Of a stretch of 64,000 nt of DNA, positions 14,928-24,693 are shown piece after piece. Within the stretch, counting starts at the first letter, position 1, and each line of letters starts with the position of its first letter. Source of the DNA: Perlabentimonas gracilis (GTDB lineage: Bacteria; Bacteroidota; Bacteroidia; Bacteroidales; Tenuifilaceae). The translations under genes were made by a program, and so were the position numbers. The DNA lies in NCBI RefSeq assembly GCF_011174675.1, contig NZ_JAANIG010000007.1:1-64000 (forward strand), written 5' to 3'. The notes beneath the pieces are model-generated. The model saw only the letters and a list, made by a program, of their open reading frames with translations. It did not search any database and was not told the origin of the DNA.

Positions 14928-16478
14928 ATGGCAAAAGAAGGTAAAGTCACCAATGCACCCACCGAGGGCAAAGGATTCCTGGGCTGGATAGAGCGGTTTG
15001 GCAATAAGTTACCACATCCATTCTGGATTTTTATTTGGATTTGTATTTTCGTTGTTGCGTTTAGCGGTATAGCTGCGCTTTTGGGCATAAGTGCTGTGGA
15101 TCCAGCCACTGGCGAAACGATAATGGCCGAAAATCTTGTTTCGGGCAAGGGACTGCGACTGTTCCTTGAGAATATGGTGACCAACTTTGGTCATTTTGCC
15201 CCATTCGCCCTTGTACTTGTGATGTTAATGGGTGTTTCGGTTGCCGAAAAATCAGGATTACTTGTTTCTATCCTCAAGTCGCTGGCATTTTCGGTTCCAC
15301 GAAAAATTATATTCCCAATCATTTTCATAATTGGTGCATCGGGCAATATTGGTTCCGACGCAGGAGTGGTAATAGTTCCGCCCATTGCGGCACTTATATT
15401 TGCCCAAATGGGCATTAACCCCATTGCGGGGCTAATTGCTGGATACGCAGGAGCTACAGCGGGCTTTACCGCCAACCTCCTTATTGCGGGAACCGATGTG
15501 CTGCTGGCCGGCATAAGCACCGAAATTACCGAGCATTTTGCTCATCTCGATGAGGTTAGCGCCACCTCAAACTGGTACTTCATGATAGCCTCAACCTTTA
15601 TGCTTGGCCTTGGGGGGGCATTCATAGTTAAGCGGTTTACCATTCCTCGATGCAATAAGTTTGAGATAGCTAATGCCGATGAGGTGATAAGTAAGGACGC
15701 CCAGCATATTGTTACCCCAGAGGAGAAAAAGGGAAAGCGCCATGCTGGAATAGCATTCCTGATTTACCTTACGGCAATTTTAATTCTTGTGGTGCCCTCT
15801 TGGGCTCCCCTTCGCAATCCAGAAACGGGATCTTTGGTACCCTCGCCATTCCTTAGAGGGTTGGTTCCAATCCTGTTTTTTGCATTTGCAATACCTGGAT
15901 ACTACTACGGAAAGGCTGTTGGTACAATAAAGAGCGGAGCCGATGTGCTGAGGCATATGGAGCAGGGAATGAAGGATCTCTCGGGGTACATCGTGCTGAT
16001 GCTGATTGTTGCTCAGTTCATCAACCTGTTTCACTGGAGTAATCTGGACACAATACTGGCCATTAAAGGTGCCGACCTACTACAATCTGCCGGACTAACC
16101 GGTCCCCTAATGTTTGTTCTGTTCATTATACTGGTAGCATTCCTTAATATATTTATTGGTAGTGGCTCTGCCAAGTGGGCAATCTTCGCACCCATTTTCA
16201 TCCCCATGCTATCGCAGCTCAACTACAGCCCTGCTTTTGTGCAGCTACTTTACCGTATTGGCGATTCCATTACCAACTGCGTAACACCACTTTACGTGTA
16301 CTTCCCGCTACTTTTAGGATGGATACATAAGTACAACAAGAATATTGGTATAGGCACAATTGTATCGCTACTTATCCCGTACATGGTTGTTTTGCTTATC
16401 ATGTGGATTGCCCTTACATTGCTATGGTTCTACTTGGGATTACCCATTGGGGTGGGCGAAACCATATTGATGCAGTAA
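14928..16478 (+). CDS. AbgT-family transporter
   Basis: A 516-residue polytopic membrane protein of the AbgT family, whose characterised members import p-aminobenzoyl-glutamate or export sulfonamides. Marks are GWIERFGNKLPHPFWIFI at the start, GASGNIGSDAGVVIVPPIAALIF and AGYAGATAGFTANLLIAGTD in the middle, and GSGSAKWAIFAPIFIPML and GDSITNCVTPLYVYFPLLLGW near the end. The length is normal. It stands alone with a terminator downstream. The substrate cannot be told from sequence. Confidence 0.9.
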   Translation: MAKEGKVTNAPTEGKGFLGWIERFGNKLPHPFWIFIWICIFVVAFSGIAALLGISAVDPATGETIMAENLVSGKGLRLFLENMVTNFGHFAPFALVLVMLMGVSVAEKSGLLVSILKSLAFSVPRKIIFPIIFIIGASGNIGSDAGVVIVPPIAALIFAQMGINPIAGLIAGYAGATAGFTANLLIAGTDVLLAGISTEITEHFAHLDEVSATSNWYFMIASTFMLGLGGAFIVKRFTIPRCNKFEIANADEVISKDAQHIVTPEEKKGKRHAGIAFLIYLTAILILVVPSWAPLRNPETGSLVPSPFLRGLVPILFFAFAIPGYYYGKAVGTIKSGADVLRHMEQGMKDLSGYIVLMLIVAQFINLFHWSNLDTILAIKGADLLQSAGLTGPLMFVLFIILVAFLNIFIGSGSAKWAIFAPIFIPMLSQLNYSPAFVQLLYRIGDSITNCVTPLYVYFPLLLGWIHKYNKNIGIGTIVSLLIPYMVVLLIMWIALTLLWFYLGLPIGVGETILMQ

Positions 16479-16499
16479 ACAATAGCTGAAATGTAACGA

Positions 16500-16530
16500 A
16501 AGGCAATCCAACACAGGATTGCCTTTTGTG
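16500..16530 (+). terminator. Terminator of the AbgT transporter gene
   Basis: AAGGCAATCC (16500-16509) pairs with GGATTGCCTT (16516-16525), followed by TT. Confidence 0.75.
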
Positions 16531-16705
16531 GTTAGCACAGCAACTAATGAGCAATATTAGACCAGATAATCGTAAATAAGATTTTAAACCAAACTGATAA
16601 TAAATTGGGTAAGGTTTTTGATATAACTAAACCTTTAGCTTTTTTTTACTCAATACTATTGAATAAACATTTATCTTCGTAAATTATTTTGAAACTATAC
16701 GCCCT

Positions 16706-18046
16706 ATGCTTCGACTTGTTAACCTAATCACAACCCTAGTCTTACTGTTCATTGCAAGCAGTTCTATCGGTCAAGAAACCTGGAGCCTTGAACGTTGCAT
16801 TGAGTATGCACTTGAGAACAACATTCAGATTAAGCAGCAAGAGCTTAACGTAAAAGTTAGTGAAAACCAGCTGACCCGATCAAAGCTAAGCGCTTACCCT
16901 AACCTAAATGCTTCGGTGAACCACAACTACAGCTTTGGTCGGGCTATCGACTATGGCACCAACACCGTTTCGCAGGATATGGAGGCCACAAGCTTCTCGA
17001 TGAACTCAAATGTAACCCTCTTTAATGGGTTTCAAATAACGAATTCGCGCAAGCAGGATCATTTTAACCTAATGGCCTCCATTAGCGATGTGGAAAAGCT
17101 ACGCAACAACATCTCGTTGAATATTGCAGCGGCATACTTACAAATTCTTTTCAGCCAGGAGCTTGTTGAAACTGCCAAAAAGCAAGTAGAGCTCACATCG
17201 ATGCAAATAGAAAGAACCAAGCAGCTGGTAAATGCTGGGAGCCTCCCCGAGGGTAATTTGCTTGAGATTGAGGCTCAGCTCGCATCAGATGAGTTGCAGC
17301 TTGTAAACACTCAAAATCAGCTGGAGCTATCGTACCTTACCCTTACACAATTTCTCGACATTAAATCTACCGAGGGGTTTACAATTGAAACCCCTAACCT
17401 TACAGGCTTTGATGAAACAATTCCGGCCAGCTCGCCACATAATGTGTTCGATCAGGCAGTGAACTTTCTACCTCAAATTAAAGGTGCTAGCCTAAGGGTA
17501 AATAGTGCTGAAAAGGGTGTTCAAATTGCCAAAGGAGGGCAAAGCCCAAGGCTATCGTTGGGAACCAGCTACAGCTCAGGTTCACGCCGATTTCTTAAAA
17601 GCAATCCTCTTGTGTCCGAAGATCCCTTTATGGATCAGATAAAGGATAATGCAAGTTTAAGCATTGGGCTAAGCTTATCTATACCAATTTTCAACGGTTG
17701 GCAAGTGAAAACCTCTATCTCCAATGCTTTTATTTCGCTCGATAATGCCCGCTACAACCTAGAGCAAGAGAAAAACATATTGTACAAAGATATACAGCAA
17801 GCATACACCGACGCATTGGCTGCGCTAAAAAAATTCAAAGCATCTGAAAAAAGCGTTAAGGCTCTCGAGGAGGCATTCCGATACGCTGAGCATCGTTTTA
17901 ATCTGGGCTTGGTTAACTCCCTGGACTACACTACAGCCAAAACCCGCCTAACCAAAGCAGAGGCCGACTTGCTTAGCGCTAAGTACGAATTCATATTCAA
18001 ATCGAAAATACTCGACTTCTACCAAGGTAACCCTTTAAGCCTATAA
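16706..18046 (+). CDS. TolC-family outer-membrane efflux protein
   Basis: A 446-residue outer-membrane channel. A signal peptide (about 1-22, ending SSIGQ) is followed by two OEP repeats. Typical segments are WSLERCIEYALENNIQIKQQ at the start, a helical hairpin with LVNAGSLPEGNLLEIEAQL, and FNLGLVNSLDYTTAKTRLTKAEADLL near the end. It forms an export duct with an HlyD-type adaptor, here the product of the next gene 13 bases downstream. No inner-membrane pump gene is attached. Confidence 0.9.
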   Translation: MLRLVNLITTLVLLFIASSSIGQETWSLERCIEYALENNIQIKQQELNVKVSENQLTRSKLSAYPNLNASVNHNYSFGRAIDYGTNTVSQDMEATSFSMNSNVTLFNGFQITNSRKQDHFNLMASISDVEKLRNNISLNIAAAYLQILFSQELVETAKKQVELTSMQIERTKQLVNAGSLPEGNLLEIEAQLASDELQLVNTQNQLELSYLTLTQFLDIKSTEGFTIETPNLTGFDETIPASSPHNVFDQAVNFLPQIKGASLRVNSAEKGVQIAKGGQSPRLSLGTSYSSGSRRFLKSNPLVSEDPFMDQIKDNASLSIGLSLSIPIFNGWQVKTSISNAFISLDNARYNLEQEKNILYKDIQQAYTDALAALKKFKASEKSVKALEEAFRYAEHRFNLGLVNSLDYTTAKTRLTKAEADLLSAKYEFIFKSKILDFYQGNPLSL

Positions 18047-18059
18047 TCATACAAAAGCC

Positions 18060-19349
18060 ATGAAACGAAAAAATTTATTACGATACCTAATCATTGCCGT
18101 TGTAATACTAATAGTATTAGCCATAATTGGAAAAAAATCGGGCAAATTCGGAAAACCCGAGACCATTGATGTTGTTGTTGAAAAGCCTGAGCTTAGAACC
18201 ATTATCGAAAGTATATCTGCAAACGGTAAAATTCAACCAGAGGTTGAGGTGAAGATAAGCCCAGAGGTGTCGGGCGAAATAATTGAGCTACCCATAAAAG
18301 AGGGAGATAACGTTACCCGTGGCCAGCTGCTTTGCCGCATCAAGCCCGACACATACATCTCGATGAGAGAACGCGCCGAAGCCGCAGTAAACTCGGCCAA
18401 AGCCCGATTAACACAGGCACAGGCGCAGCTGCAACAGTCGGAGCTTGCATACAATCGCAACAAGAAACTATTTGAGCAGAAAGCCATCTCTGAGTCTGAC
18501 TTTGAGAATGTAAAAACCAGCTATCAGGTAGCGCAAGCCGATGTAAAAGCGGCTCTATTTAATGTGGAGAGCGCCGAAGCCTCGCTAAAAGAAGCCACTG
18601 AAAATCTTAACAAAACAACCATTTACGCTCCCATGAGCGGTACAATATCGAAGCTAAGCGTAGAGCTGGGCGAACGTGTTGTGGGAACAGCTCAAATGGC
18701 GGGAACAGAAATTCTGCGGATTGCCGATTTATCGCGAATGGAGGCAAGGGTTAGCGTTAATGAGAACGATATTGTTAGGGTAAAGCTTAGGGACACATCG
18801 CTGATTTATGTAGATGCATACCCCGACCAAACCTTTAAGGGTGTGGTTACGCAAATAGCCAACTCGGCCAGCGTTACAGGTGTGGCTACCGACCAGGTTA
18901 CAACCTTTGAGGTGCGAATATTCCTTTTGGAGAACTCATACAGCCATCTGTTCAAACAGAACCAGCCAAACCCATTCAGGCCAGGAATGTCAACTACTGT
19001 TGATATTCAAACCATTACCAAAGCTAATATTCTCACTATTCCCATCCAAGCGGTTACAACGCGCAACGATACTATCCCCGTAATGGGAGGTAACGATATG
19101 ACAGAAACACCTAAAGATGCTACTGCCGATAACGCTCCAAAGCAAATAGAGGTTGTGTTTGTTGCCGTTGGCGATACCGCAAGGCTAGTTAGGGTAACCA
19201 CGGGTATACAGGACAACCGCAACATTGAGATTACCAGCGGTCTCGAAGGTGAAGAGGAGGTTGTGGTTGCTCCCTTTAGCGCAATTTCACGCAGGCTTGA
19301 GGATGGCAAACTAGTTAAAAAGGTAGAACAAGGGAAGCTATTCCAGTAA
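18060..19349 (+). CDS. HlyD/RND-type periplasmic adaptor
   Basis: A 429-residue membrane-fusion protein. One N-terminal membrane anchor (about 8-24) is followed by the lipoyl-like half-motifs KISPEVSGEIIELPIKEGDNVTRGQLL and TIYAPMSGTISKLSVELGERV. A long alpha-hairpin and the beta-barrel and membrane-proximal domains complete it. The layout resembles MacA-like adaptors. It follows tolC directly and is followed 11 bases later by tsaB, where a MacB-type ABC permease would often be. Its pump must be encoded elsewhere or has been lost. Confidence 0.88.
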   Translation: MKRKNLLRYLIIAVVILIVLAIIGKKSGKFGKPETIDVVVEKPELRTIIESISANGKIQPEVEVKISPEVSGEIIELPIKEGDNVTRGQLLCRIKPDTYISMRERAEAAVNSAKARLTQAQAQLQQSELAYNRNKKLFEQKAISESDFENVKTSYQVAQADVKAALFNVESAEASLKEATENLNKTTIYAPMSGTISKLSVELGERVVGTAQMAGTEILRIADLSRMEARVSVNENDIVRVKLRDTSLIYVDAYPDQTFKGVVTQIANSASVTGVATDQVTTFEVRIFLLENSYSHLFKQNQPNPFRPGMSTTVDIQTITKANILTIPIQAVTTRNDTIPVMGGNDMTETPKDATADNAPKQIEVVFVAVGDTARLVRVTTGIQDNRNIEITSGLEGEEEVVVAPFSAISRRLEDGKLVKKVEQGKLFQ

Positions 19350-19360
19350 TTAAACGAACT

Positions 19361-20077
19361 ATGAAACCGATCCTTTGCATTGAATCGGGTACTAATACAT
19401 GCTCAGTAGCTCTTGGTTTTAGCCAGGAGCTATTGGGTATAATGGAAAACCACGAACCAAACAACAACCACGCAAAAAATCTTACGGCTTTTTCGCAAGA
19501 GCTACTAAGGGTACAAGGATTAAAAGCTACCGATCTGGCTGCTGTTGCGGTAAGTAAAGGACCCGGATCGTACACAGGTCTGCGCATTGGCGTTTCGGCT
19601 GCTAAGGGCATATGCTATGGCGCAGGCATTCCGCTTATTGCCATTGGCAGCCTAAATTCGATGACCTATGGAGCACTCGAATGGCTTCAGGATAACAACC
19701 CAAGCTTTACCCCCGATATAATTTGCCCATTGATTGATGCCCGGAGGATGGAGGTTTACACTCAACTTTTCGATATGAACGGAAAGAGTATTTCCGAGGT
19801 GGAGGCAAAAATTCTTGATGCCAATTCGTTTAGCGAAATGCTAAAATCGAAAAGGATGCTTTTTCTGGGTAACGGCTCGCAAAAGGCTAAAGAAATTATT
19901 ACGTCTGCCAACGCCTCATTCGTTGACAACTTTTTACCATCGGCCAAGTATATGCTACCCTTGGCAACCAAGTGCATTGAGCAGCAACTATTTGAAGATG
20001 TGGCATACTTTGAACCGCTGTATTTAAAAGATTTTGTTGCTACCGTGGCCAAAAACAAGGTACTTGGGAGTAAGTAG
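19361..20077 (+). CDS. tsaB: TsaB, tRNA t6A synthesis subunit
   Basis: A 238-residue TsaB/YeaZ protein. It dimerises with TsaD in the complex that makes N6-threonylcarbamoyladenosine at position 37 of ANN-decoding tRNAs. Visible signs are ILCIESGTNTCSVALG at the start and the conserved AVSKGPGSYTGLRIGVSAAKG at about residues 63-83. LIDARRMEVYTQLF in the middle is also typical. It has the normal length and is cytoplasmic and essential in most bacteria. It is closely spaced to the adaptor gene upstream. Confidence 0.93.
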   Translation: MKPILCIESGTNTCSVALGFSQELLGIMENHEPNNNHAKNLTAFSQELLRVQGLKATDLAAVAVSKGPGSYTGLRIGVSAAKGICYGAGIPLIAIGSLNSMTYGALEWLQDNNPSFTPDIICPLIDARRMEVYTQLFDMNGKSISEVEAKILDANSFSEMLKSKRMLFLGNGSQKAKEIITSANASFVDNFLPSAKYMLPLATKCIEQQLFEDVAYFEPLYLKDFVATVAKNKVLGSK

Positions 20078-20129
20078 TGCTTAATTCTACAACCAATAAT
20101 GGTTGAATGCAACTATCACTTGTTACTGA

Positions 20130-20149
20130 TGTTGCAACTTATTGCAACA
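20130..20149. promoter_or_regulatory. Perfect dyad between tsaB and efp
   Basis: TGTTGCAA (20130-20137) and TTGCAACA (20142-20149) are separated by CTTA. No T-run follows, so a protein-binding site is as likely as a terminator. A -7-like box TATTTTTG (20235-20242) for efp lies about 90 bases downstream. Confidence 0.35.
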
Positions 20150-20273
20150 ATGGAGTTGGGGCTCTAACCATCGAAATATCAAAACAAAACATCAAAAAAA
20201 ATGATAAAACAGCCCCTCCCAAAAACCTATTTTACTATTTTTGCTCCAAATTTAAAACTGTAGATAAATAGAT

Positions 20274-20840
20274 ATGGCAACAACAGCAGATTTTAGAAAC
20301 GGATTGTGTATAGAGTTTAATGGCAAGCTTTACACCATTGTGCAGTTTCAGCATGTAAAACCTGGCAAAGGCGCCGCCTTTGTACGCACCAAGATGAAAA
20401 ACCTAGAAACAGGTAAAATACTGGAGAATACCTTTAATGCTGGGGTAAAGATAAACACCGTTCGCATTGAACGTCGTCCCTACCAGTTCCTTTACAAGGA
20501 CGAAACGGGCTATCACTTTATGCATCTTGAAACCTTTGAGCAGATTACCCTACAAGAAGAGCAAGTGGATGGTACCGATCTAATTAAAGAGGGGCAAGGC
20601 GTTGAGATAATGGTGCATGCCGAAAACGAGGCAGTACTTTCATGCGAATTACCCCCCTTTGTAGAGCTTGAGGTAACCTATACCGAACCGGGCCTTAGAG
20701 GCGACACCGCTTCGTCAACAGCCCTTAAGCAAGCCACCGTTGAGACAGGTGCAACCATAAACGTGCCGCTCTTCATTGAGATTGGCCAGAAAATCAAGAT
20801 AGACACCCGCACCCGCGATTACTCCGAAAGAGTAAAATAG
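20274..20840 (+). CDS. efp: Elongation factor P
   Basis: A 188-residue EF-P with the three beta-barrel domains of the family. The tip loop of domain I is [19 protein letters not shown]; the lysine of PGKG is at the site modified in many bacteria. Domain II carries the usual hydrophobic core and domain III ends with [18 protein letters not shown], the family's C-terminal signature. It relieves ribosome stalling at proline runs. Normal length, monocistronic, with a strong terminator after it. Confidence 0.97.
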   Translation: MATTADFRNGLCIEFNGKLYTIVQFQHVKPGKGAAFVRTKMKNLETGKILENTFNAGVKINTVRIERRPYQFLYKDETGYHFMHLETFEQITLQEEQVDGTDLIKEGQGVEIMVHAENEAVLSCELPPFVELEVTYTEPGLRGDTASSTALKQATVETGATINVPLFIEIGQKIKIDTRTRDYSERVK

Positions 20841-20861
20841 TAGACAATACTAGTGAAATTC

Positions 20862-20903
20862 AAATTTATCCCCATAAACTTACCTTGGGGATAGATTTAT
20901 TTT
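20862..20903 (+). terminator. Terminator of efp
   Basis: AAATTTATCCCC (20862-20873) pairs with GGGGATAGATTT (20887-20898) with one mismatch, followed by a T-rich tract. Confidence 0.8.
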
Positions 20904-20972
20904 GTATCTTATCCTTTTAATTTTAAGCGCATAATTCATTGTTAGGGCTGTAATAAACGAACCTTAGGTGTT

Positions 20973-22205
20973 ATGTCATTCAATTCGTCCAAGCGACTAA
21001 AGCTCAGCACGTTCAAGCTCAACACCCTACTTAGCATGGCGCAAGCCATAAGTGGCGAGATGAGGACTGAAGATCTAATGGATAGGATGCGAACAATCCT
21101 TAACGAGGATCTGGAGATTGACCGGGTGCTCTTTTTTAAGTTCGAGGAGAAATGGCAGCTACTACTTTCAACTAACTGCCCCGAGAGCATCAGCTCACAA
21201 ATTGATCCGGATAAAGATCTGCTTTGCTTCGATGATATTACCTTTGTTAGTACCTCGGCCAATAGGGTTTTACAGGAGTTCGACATTATAATTCCTGTGG
21301 TGCAGAACAATCAGGCTCTTGCCTATATTCTTATAGCCGACACCAAGGATCAGGCAAAAGGTGTAAGTGCAACAATTAAGCACCTCAACTTTGTACAAAC
21401 CCTGTCCATCATCATTTTTGTTGCCATCGAGAACCTTAGGCTTTTCCACAAAACGCTGGAGCAGGAGGCCATGAAGAAGGAGCTGGAGCTGGCCTCAAAA
21501 ATGCAGAACTTGCTTATCCCTAATCAGGAGAATCTACCCCAAACCAACAACGTTAAAATCCACTCATACTACCACCCCCACGCTGAGGTTGGTGGCGATT
21601 TTTACGATGTTATTCCGCTTGAACGCGACGAGATTGGCTTCTGTATTGCTGATGTGTCGGGTAAGGGAATGGCTGCAGCCATCCTTATGTCTAACTTTCA
21701 GGCCAACCTCAGTGCACTTTTCACCTACGACATTACGCTCACTGGCCTGGTTGAGAAGCTTAATACCAGGGTGCTGGATGCTGCAAAGGGTGAACGATTT
21801 ATCACCCTATTCATTGGGCGGTATAACCCAAACCGAAAAACCCTTGAATATATTAACGCAGGGCACAACCCCCCAATTTTTTACGATTCCAAAACCAAAG
21901 AGTGTCACCAGCTTACCAGTGGTTGTGTAGGGCTTGGAATGGTTGACGACATTCCGGTTATGAACGTTGGCTCCCTTAGAGTTACCTCCCCATCAAAACT
22001 TATATGCTACACCGACGGACTAGTTGAATTCGCTAAAGAAGGTAAGGTGGTTATGGATCATAGCATTGTAGAGAACTGCATTGGCAACCAAGGAAATATT
22101 GCCGACAATGTGAATGAAATTGTAAGGGTACGTGTTGAGGAGGAGGAGTCGAATATCATTCAAATTTTCGATGATATATCTATCCTAGGATTTGAGTTCA
22201 GGTAG
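20973..22205 (+). CDS. GAF-SpoIIE/PP2C-type serine phosphatase
   Basis: A 410-residue cytoplasmic protein. Residues about 20-160 form a GAF-like sensor domain. A helical linker (LEQEAMKKELELASKMQNLLIP) leads to a SpoIIE/RsbU-type PP2C domain. That domain carries the metal-binding and structural motifs EVGGDFYD, CIADVSGKGMAA, INAGHNPP and CYTDGLVE. Such proteins dephosphorylate anti-anti-sigma factors or related partners. No partner is nearby, so its pathway is open. Confidence 0.9.
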   Translation: MSFNSSKRLKLSTFKLNTLLSMAQAISGEMRTEDLMDRMRTILNEDLEIDRVLFFKFEEKWQLLLSTNCPESISSQIDPDKDLLCFDDITFVSTSANRVLQEFDIIIPVVQNNQALAYILIADTKDQAKGVSATIKHLNFVQTLSIIIFVAIENLRLFHKTLEQEAMKKELELASKMQNLLIPNQENLPQTNNVKIHSYYHPHAEVGGDFYDVIPLERDEIGFCIADVSGKGMAAAILMSNFQANLSALFTYDITLTGLVEKLNTRVLDAAKGERFITLFIGRYNPNRKTLEYINAGHNPPIFYDSKTKECHQLTSGCVGLGMVDDIPVMNVGSLRVTSPSKLICYTDGLVEFAKEGKVVMDHSIVENCIGNQGNIADNVNEIVRVRVEEEESNIIQIFDDISILGFEFR

Positions 22206-22214
22206 CTTATCGCC

Positions 22215-23669
22215 TTAATTAAGAGTATTATCACCAGCAGCCAACTGCTTTGCCCTATGCTCTAGGGCTACTATTACTGCCATAAATCCCCAGAACACAG
22301 CCGCAATTTTATCGGCATCGAGGAAGTTGTTTAGGAAACTGTGGAAAACATAGGTTACAAGCCCAACCAAGCAGGCAATGGCAATATTTCTATCCTTTTT
22401 GCCAATTTTTGGGTTAACAATAAGCCTTAGTCCTGTTGCTAGAATAAAAACAATTATAAGCACAAACCCCAGCAAGGCAGGCCATCCAGCCTCAGACATA
22501 AGCCCTAGATACTCGCTATGGGCATTACCCCCAGTGCCAAAATTTGTGCTAATTATGGTTTTGTTGTAGCTCATTTGGAATGGAGCGTACTGAAACTGAT
22601 AGGTGCCTGGGCCCCAACCAAAAAATGGCCTTTCGTTAAACATAGCCAAAGCAGCATCCCACCTATTGATGCGCTCTAGGTTAGAGGCATCGGATTTAAT
22701 ATTAATAATAGATTGAATATGCTCCGTAAGATCGCCACTGGAATCGGTTGTATTACGTTCCAATCGCCACATTATATCATCCTGAAAAATAAAGAATACC
22801 GCCAGCATAACCCCAAGGGTAATGATAATACTTCGAAAACGGATTTTGAATAGGATAAGAAACCATACTCCCGCCCCAACAACTAAACTTAACCATGCAG
22901 CCCTGGAATACGACAAAACCAACGCCACAACAAAAAAGCCCGATAAAGCCCACAATAATCCCTTAAGTAGCCCTTTGGAAGTATTAACAGCCAAAGCAAT
23001 GGTTACTGGAATTACAAAGGCAAGAGCCGCACCGTACGAGGTATGATCGATAAAGAAGGGTGCCGATGCGCCGTGGGCCACCTTATGATCGAAAAGGCCA
23101 TACTGTGCCTGCTTAACAAGACTTAACAGAGACACAGCCAGCAACCCAAGCGAATACAAATACAGAAAACGGTTAATATTCTTTCTGTTATCGACAAAAA
23201 GAACGTATGCCAAGTAGAAGAATATGCCAATAAACCACACCCTAACCAAAAAATACTTGATGGATACCACTGGCATCTCGCTGGTTACCGAAGTAATTAG
23301 CAGCCACCCCAAATAAAACAGTATGGCCAGAAATACGGGATGCTCCATCAGTTCTCGCCTAAAATATCGCTCCCTAAACGATTTTAATATCAGCATAAAT
23401 AGCAGGAACACCAGCATGGGCTCCGTTGGGAACCAAAAATCAAAGGGTAATCCGGGAATTAACCTGCGTAAAGGGATTGAGAGAGGAGCCAATAGAGCCA
23501 GCGCAAAGAATAGTTTGGTAGGTGCAAAGAATACCCATACGGCAACCAGAAGCAATAGCGGTATTGCACTTGCCACGAACGATTGCTTGTACAACAAGAA
23601 GCTATTGGCCGCAACGAATAACAGGCTAAGAAGAACAACAAGCCATATTTCAAGCTTACTCCTGTGCAA
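22215..23669 (-). CDS. O-antigen ligase/polymerase-family membrane protein
   Basis: A 484-residue protein with about ten to twelve membrane helices and a Wzy_C (O-antigen ligase) domain. The periplasmic loop contains AMFNERPFFGWGPGTYQFQY and a HSEYLGLMSEAGWPAL segment, as in WaaL and Wzy proteins. It overlaps the Wzz-like gene upstream by 14 bases, so the two are co-translated. No glycosyltransferase cluster is attached. It may ligate or polymerise an exported polysaccharide made elsewhere. Confidence 0.85.
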   Translation of the reverse strand: MHRSKLEIWLVVLLSLLFVAANSFLLYKQSFVASAIPLLLLVAVWVFFAPTKLFFALALLAPLSIPLRRLIPGLPFDFWFPTEPMLVFLLFMLILKSFRERYFRRELMEHPVFLAILFYLGWLLITSVTSEMPVVSIKYFLVRVWFIGIFFYLAYVLFVDNRKNINRFLYLYSLGLLAVSLLSLVKQAQYGLFDHKVAHGASAPFFIDHTSYGAALAFVIPVTIALAVNTSKGLLKGLLWALSGFFVVALVLSYSRAAWLSLVVGAGVWFLILFKIRFRSIIITLGVMLAVFFIFQDDIMWRLERNTTDSSGDLTEHIQSIINIKSDASNLERINRWDAALAMFNERPFFGWGPGTYQFQYAPFQMSYNKTIISTNFGTGGNAHSEYLGLMSEAGWPALLGFVLIIVFILATGLRLIVNPKIGKKDRNIAIACLVGLVTYVFHSFLNNFLDADKIAAVFWGFMAVIVALEHRAKQLAAGDNTLN

Positions 23670-24681
23670 CGCGGGGTGGATTTATCGATTTTCTAAAGAA
23701 ATCGATCAGTACAAACAGGAACAAAGAGAAAAATAATGCCGATAGGGTGGCCGCCATAACAATAATCATTTTTTTTGGTTTGGCCTTTTTGTCGGCGGGG
23801 TAGGCCCAGTCTATAACAAACTGCGAGGGGATTATACCCTCCGCCTCGGCCCTTAGTATGTGTAGATTTTCCTGCATATCCTTTAGCTGCAGCGACTTGT
23901 ACTGCACATCGTTAAAAAAGCGCGTAAAACGGGCACCGTGCGCTGCCAACTCGTCCATATACTTCTCGATACGCGAAGTAACGGAGGTACTATTGTTTGC
24001 CAAAGCCTCGGCATATACCCTAGTAACTTCCTTTGCTTGGTATGGCAAATCGAGCACTCCTTTGGACATTACAAACGATAAGCTATCATCAATCATGTAT
24101 GCCTCCGACAGGGTTTGCTGGTAGTGATACTCCAACACATCGAGGGCTTTTTGCGCTACTAGGCGCTTGGCCTCACGGGTTAGGCTATCGGCTGTAACCA
24201 CAATGGCATTGGCCAGCTTGGCTGCCATAAGGGGGTCGTTATCGTAAACCTCAATCATAACCGAGCGATACCGCGATGGTCTGAATGAAATGTTACTATT
24301 GTACGCACCATTAACCTTATGCCACGCAAACTTTTCGTCGGGATTAATGCCGTAATGTTCAAACAGGTTAAATTCAATAATAATATGCCTGCGCAACCTT
24401 TCCGACGAAAGGACCTGAATGAGGTGTTCCACCTCCTCGTCGTCGCCAAAAACGGTAAGTCCTTTGGCACGAGATGCCACAAACACATCTTTAGCCGCCT
24501 GTGTTGATGCAGCCGGAATAAGCACAGCCGTTGATTTAAACTGAGGCGTTATTAGGAATGAAACCACTAACGATACCGCAAAGGCAACAGCTCCTATAAG
24601 GATGAAAACCATTCGCCGTTGCCAAATCATCTGAATTAGGTTTGTTCCATTCAGATTAAAATCGGGTAGTTCCTTTTCCAT
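23656..24681 (-). CDS. Wzz/chain-length-determinant-type protein
   Basis: A 341-residue inner-membrane protein. One membrane helix lies near the N-terminus (MVFILIGAVAFAVSLVVSFL) and a second near the C-terminus (MIIVMAATLSALFFSLFLFVLIDF). A long periplasmic region between them has coiled-coil character. The PAxKKAKPKK segment before the second helix is typical of Wzz/GNVR proteins. It has no kinase domain. It probably sets chain length together with the overlapping ligase gene. It lies 12 bases after tyrS. Confidence 0.87.
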   Translation of the reverse strand: MEKELPDFNLNGTNLIQMIWQRRMVFILIGAVAFAVSLVVSFLITPQFKSTAVLIPAASTQAAKDVFVASRAKGLTVFGDDEEVEHLIQVLSSERLRRHIIIEFNLFEHYGINPDEKFAWHKVNGAYNSNISFRPSRYRSVMIEVYDNDPLMAAKLANAIVVTADSLTREAKRLVAQKALDVLEYHYQQTLSEAYMIDDSLSFVMSKGVLDLPYQAKEVTRVYAEALANNSTSVTSRIEKYMDELAAHGARFTRFFNDVQYKSLQLKDMQENLHILRAEAEGIIPSQFVIDWAYPADKKAKPKKMIIVMAATLSALFFSLFLFVLIDFFRKSINPPRVAQE

Positions 24682-24693
24682 TGCTCAACTCTT

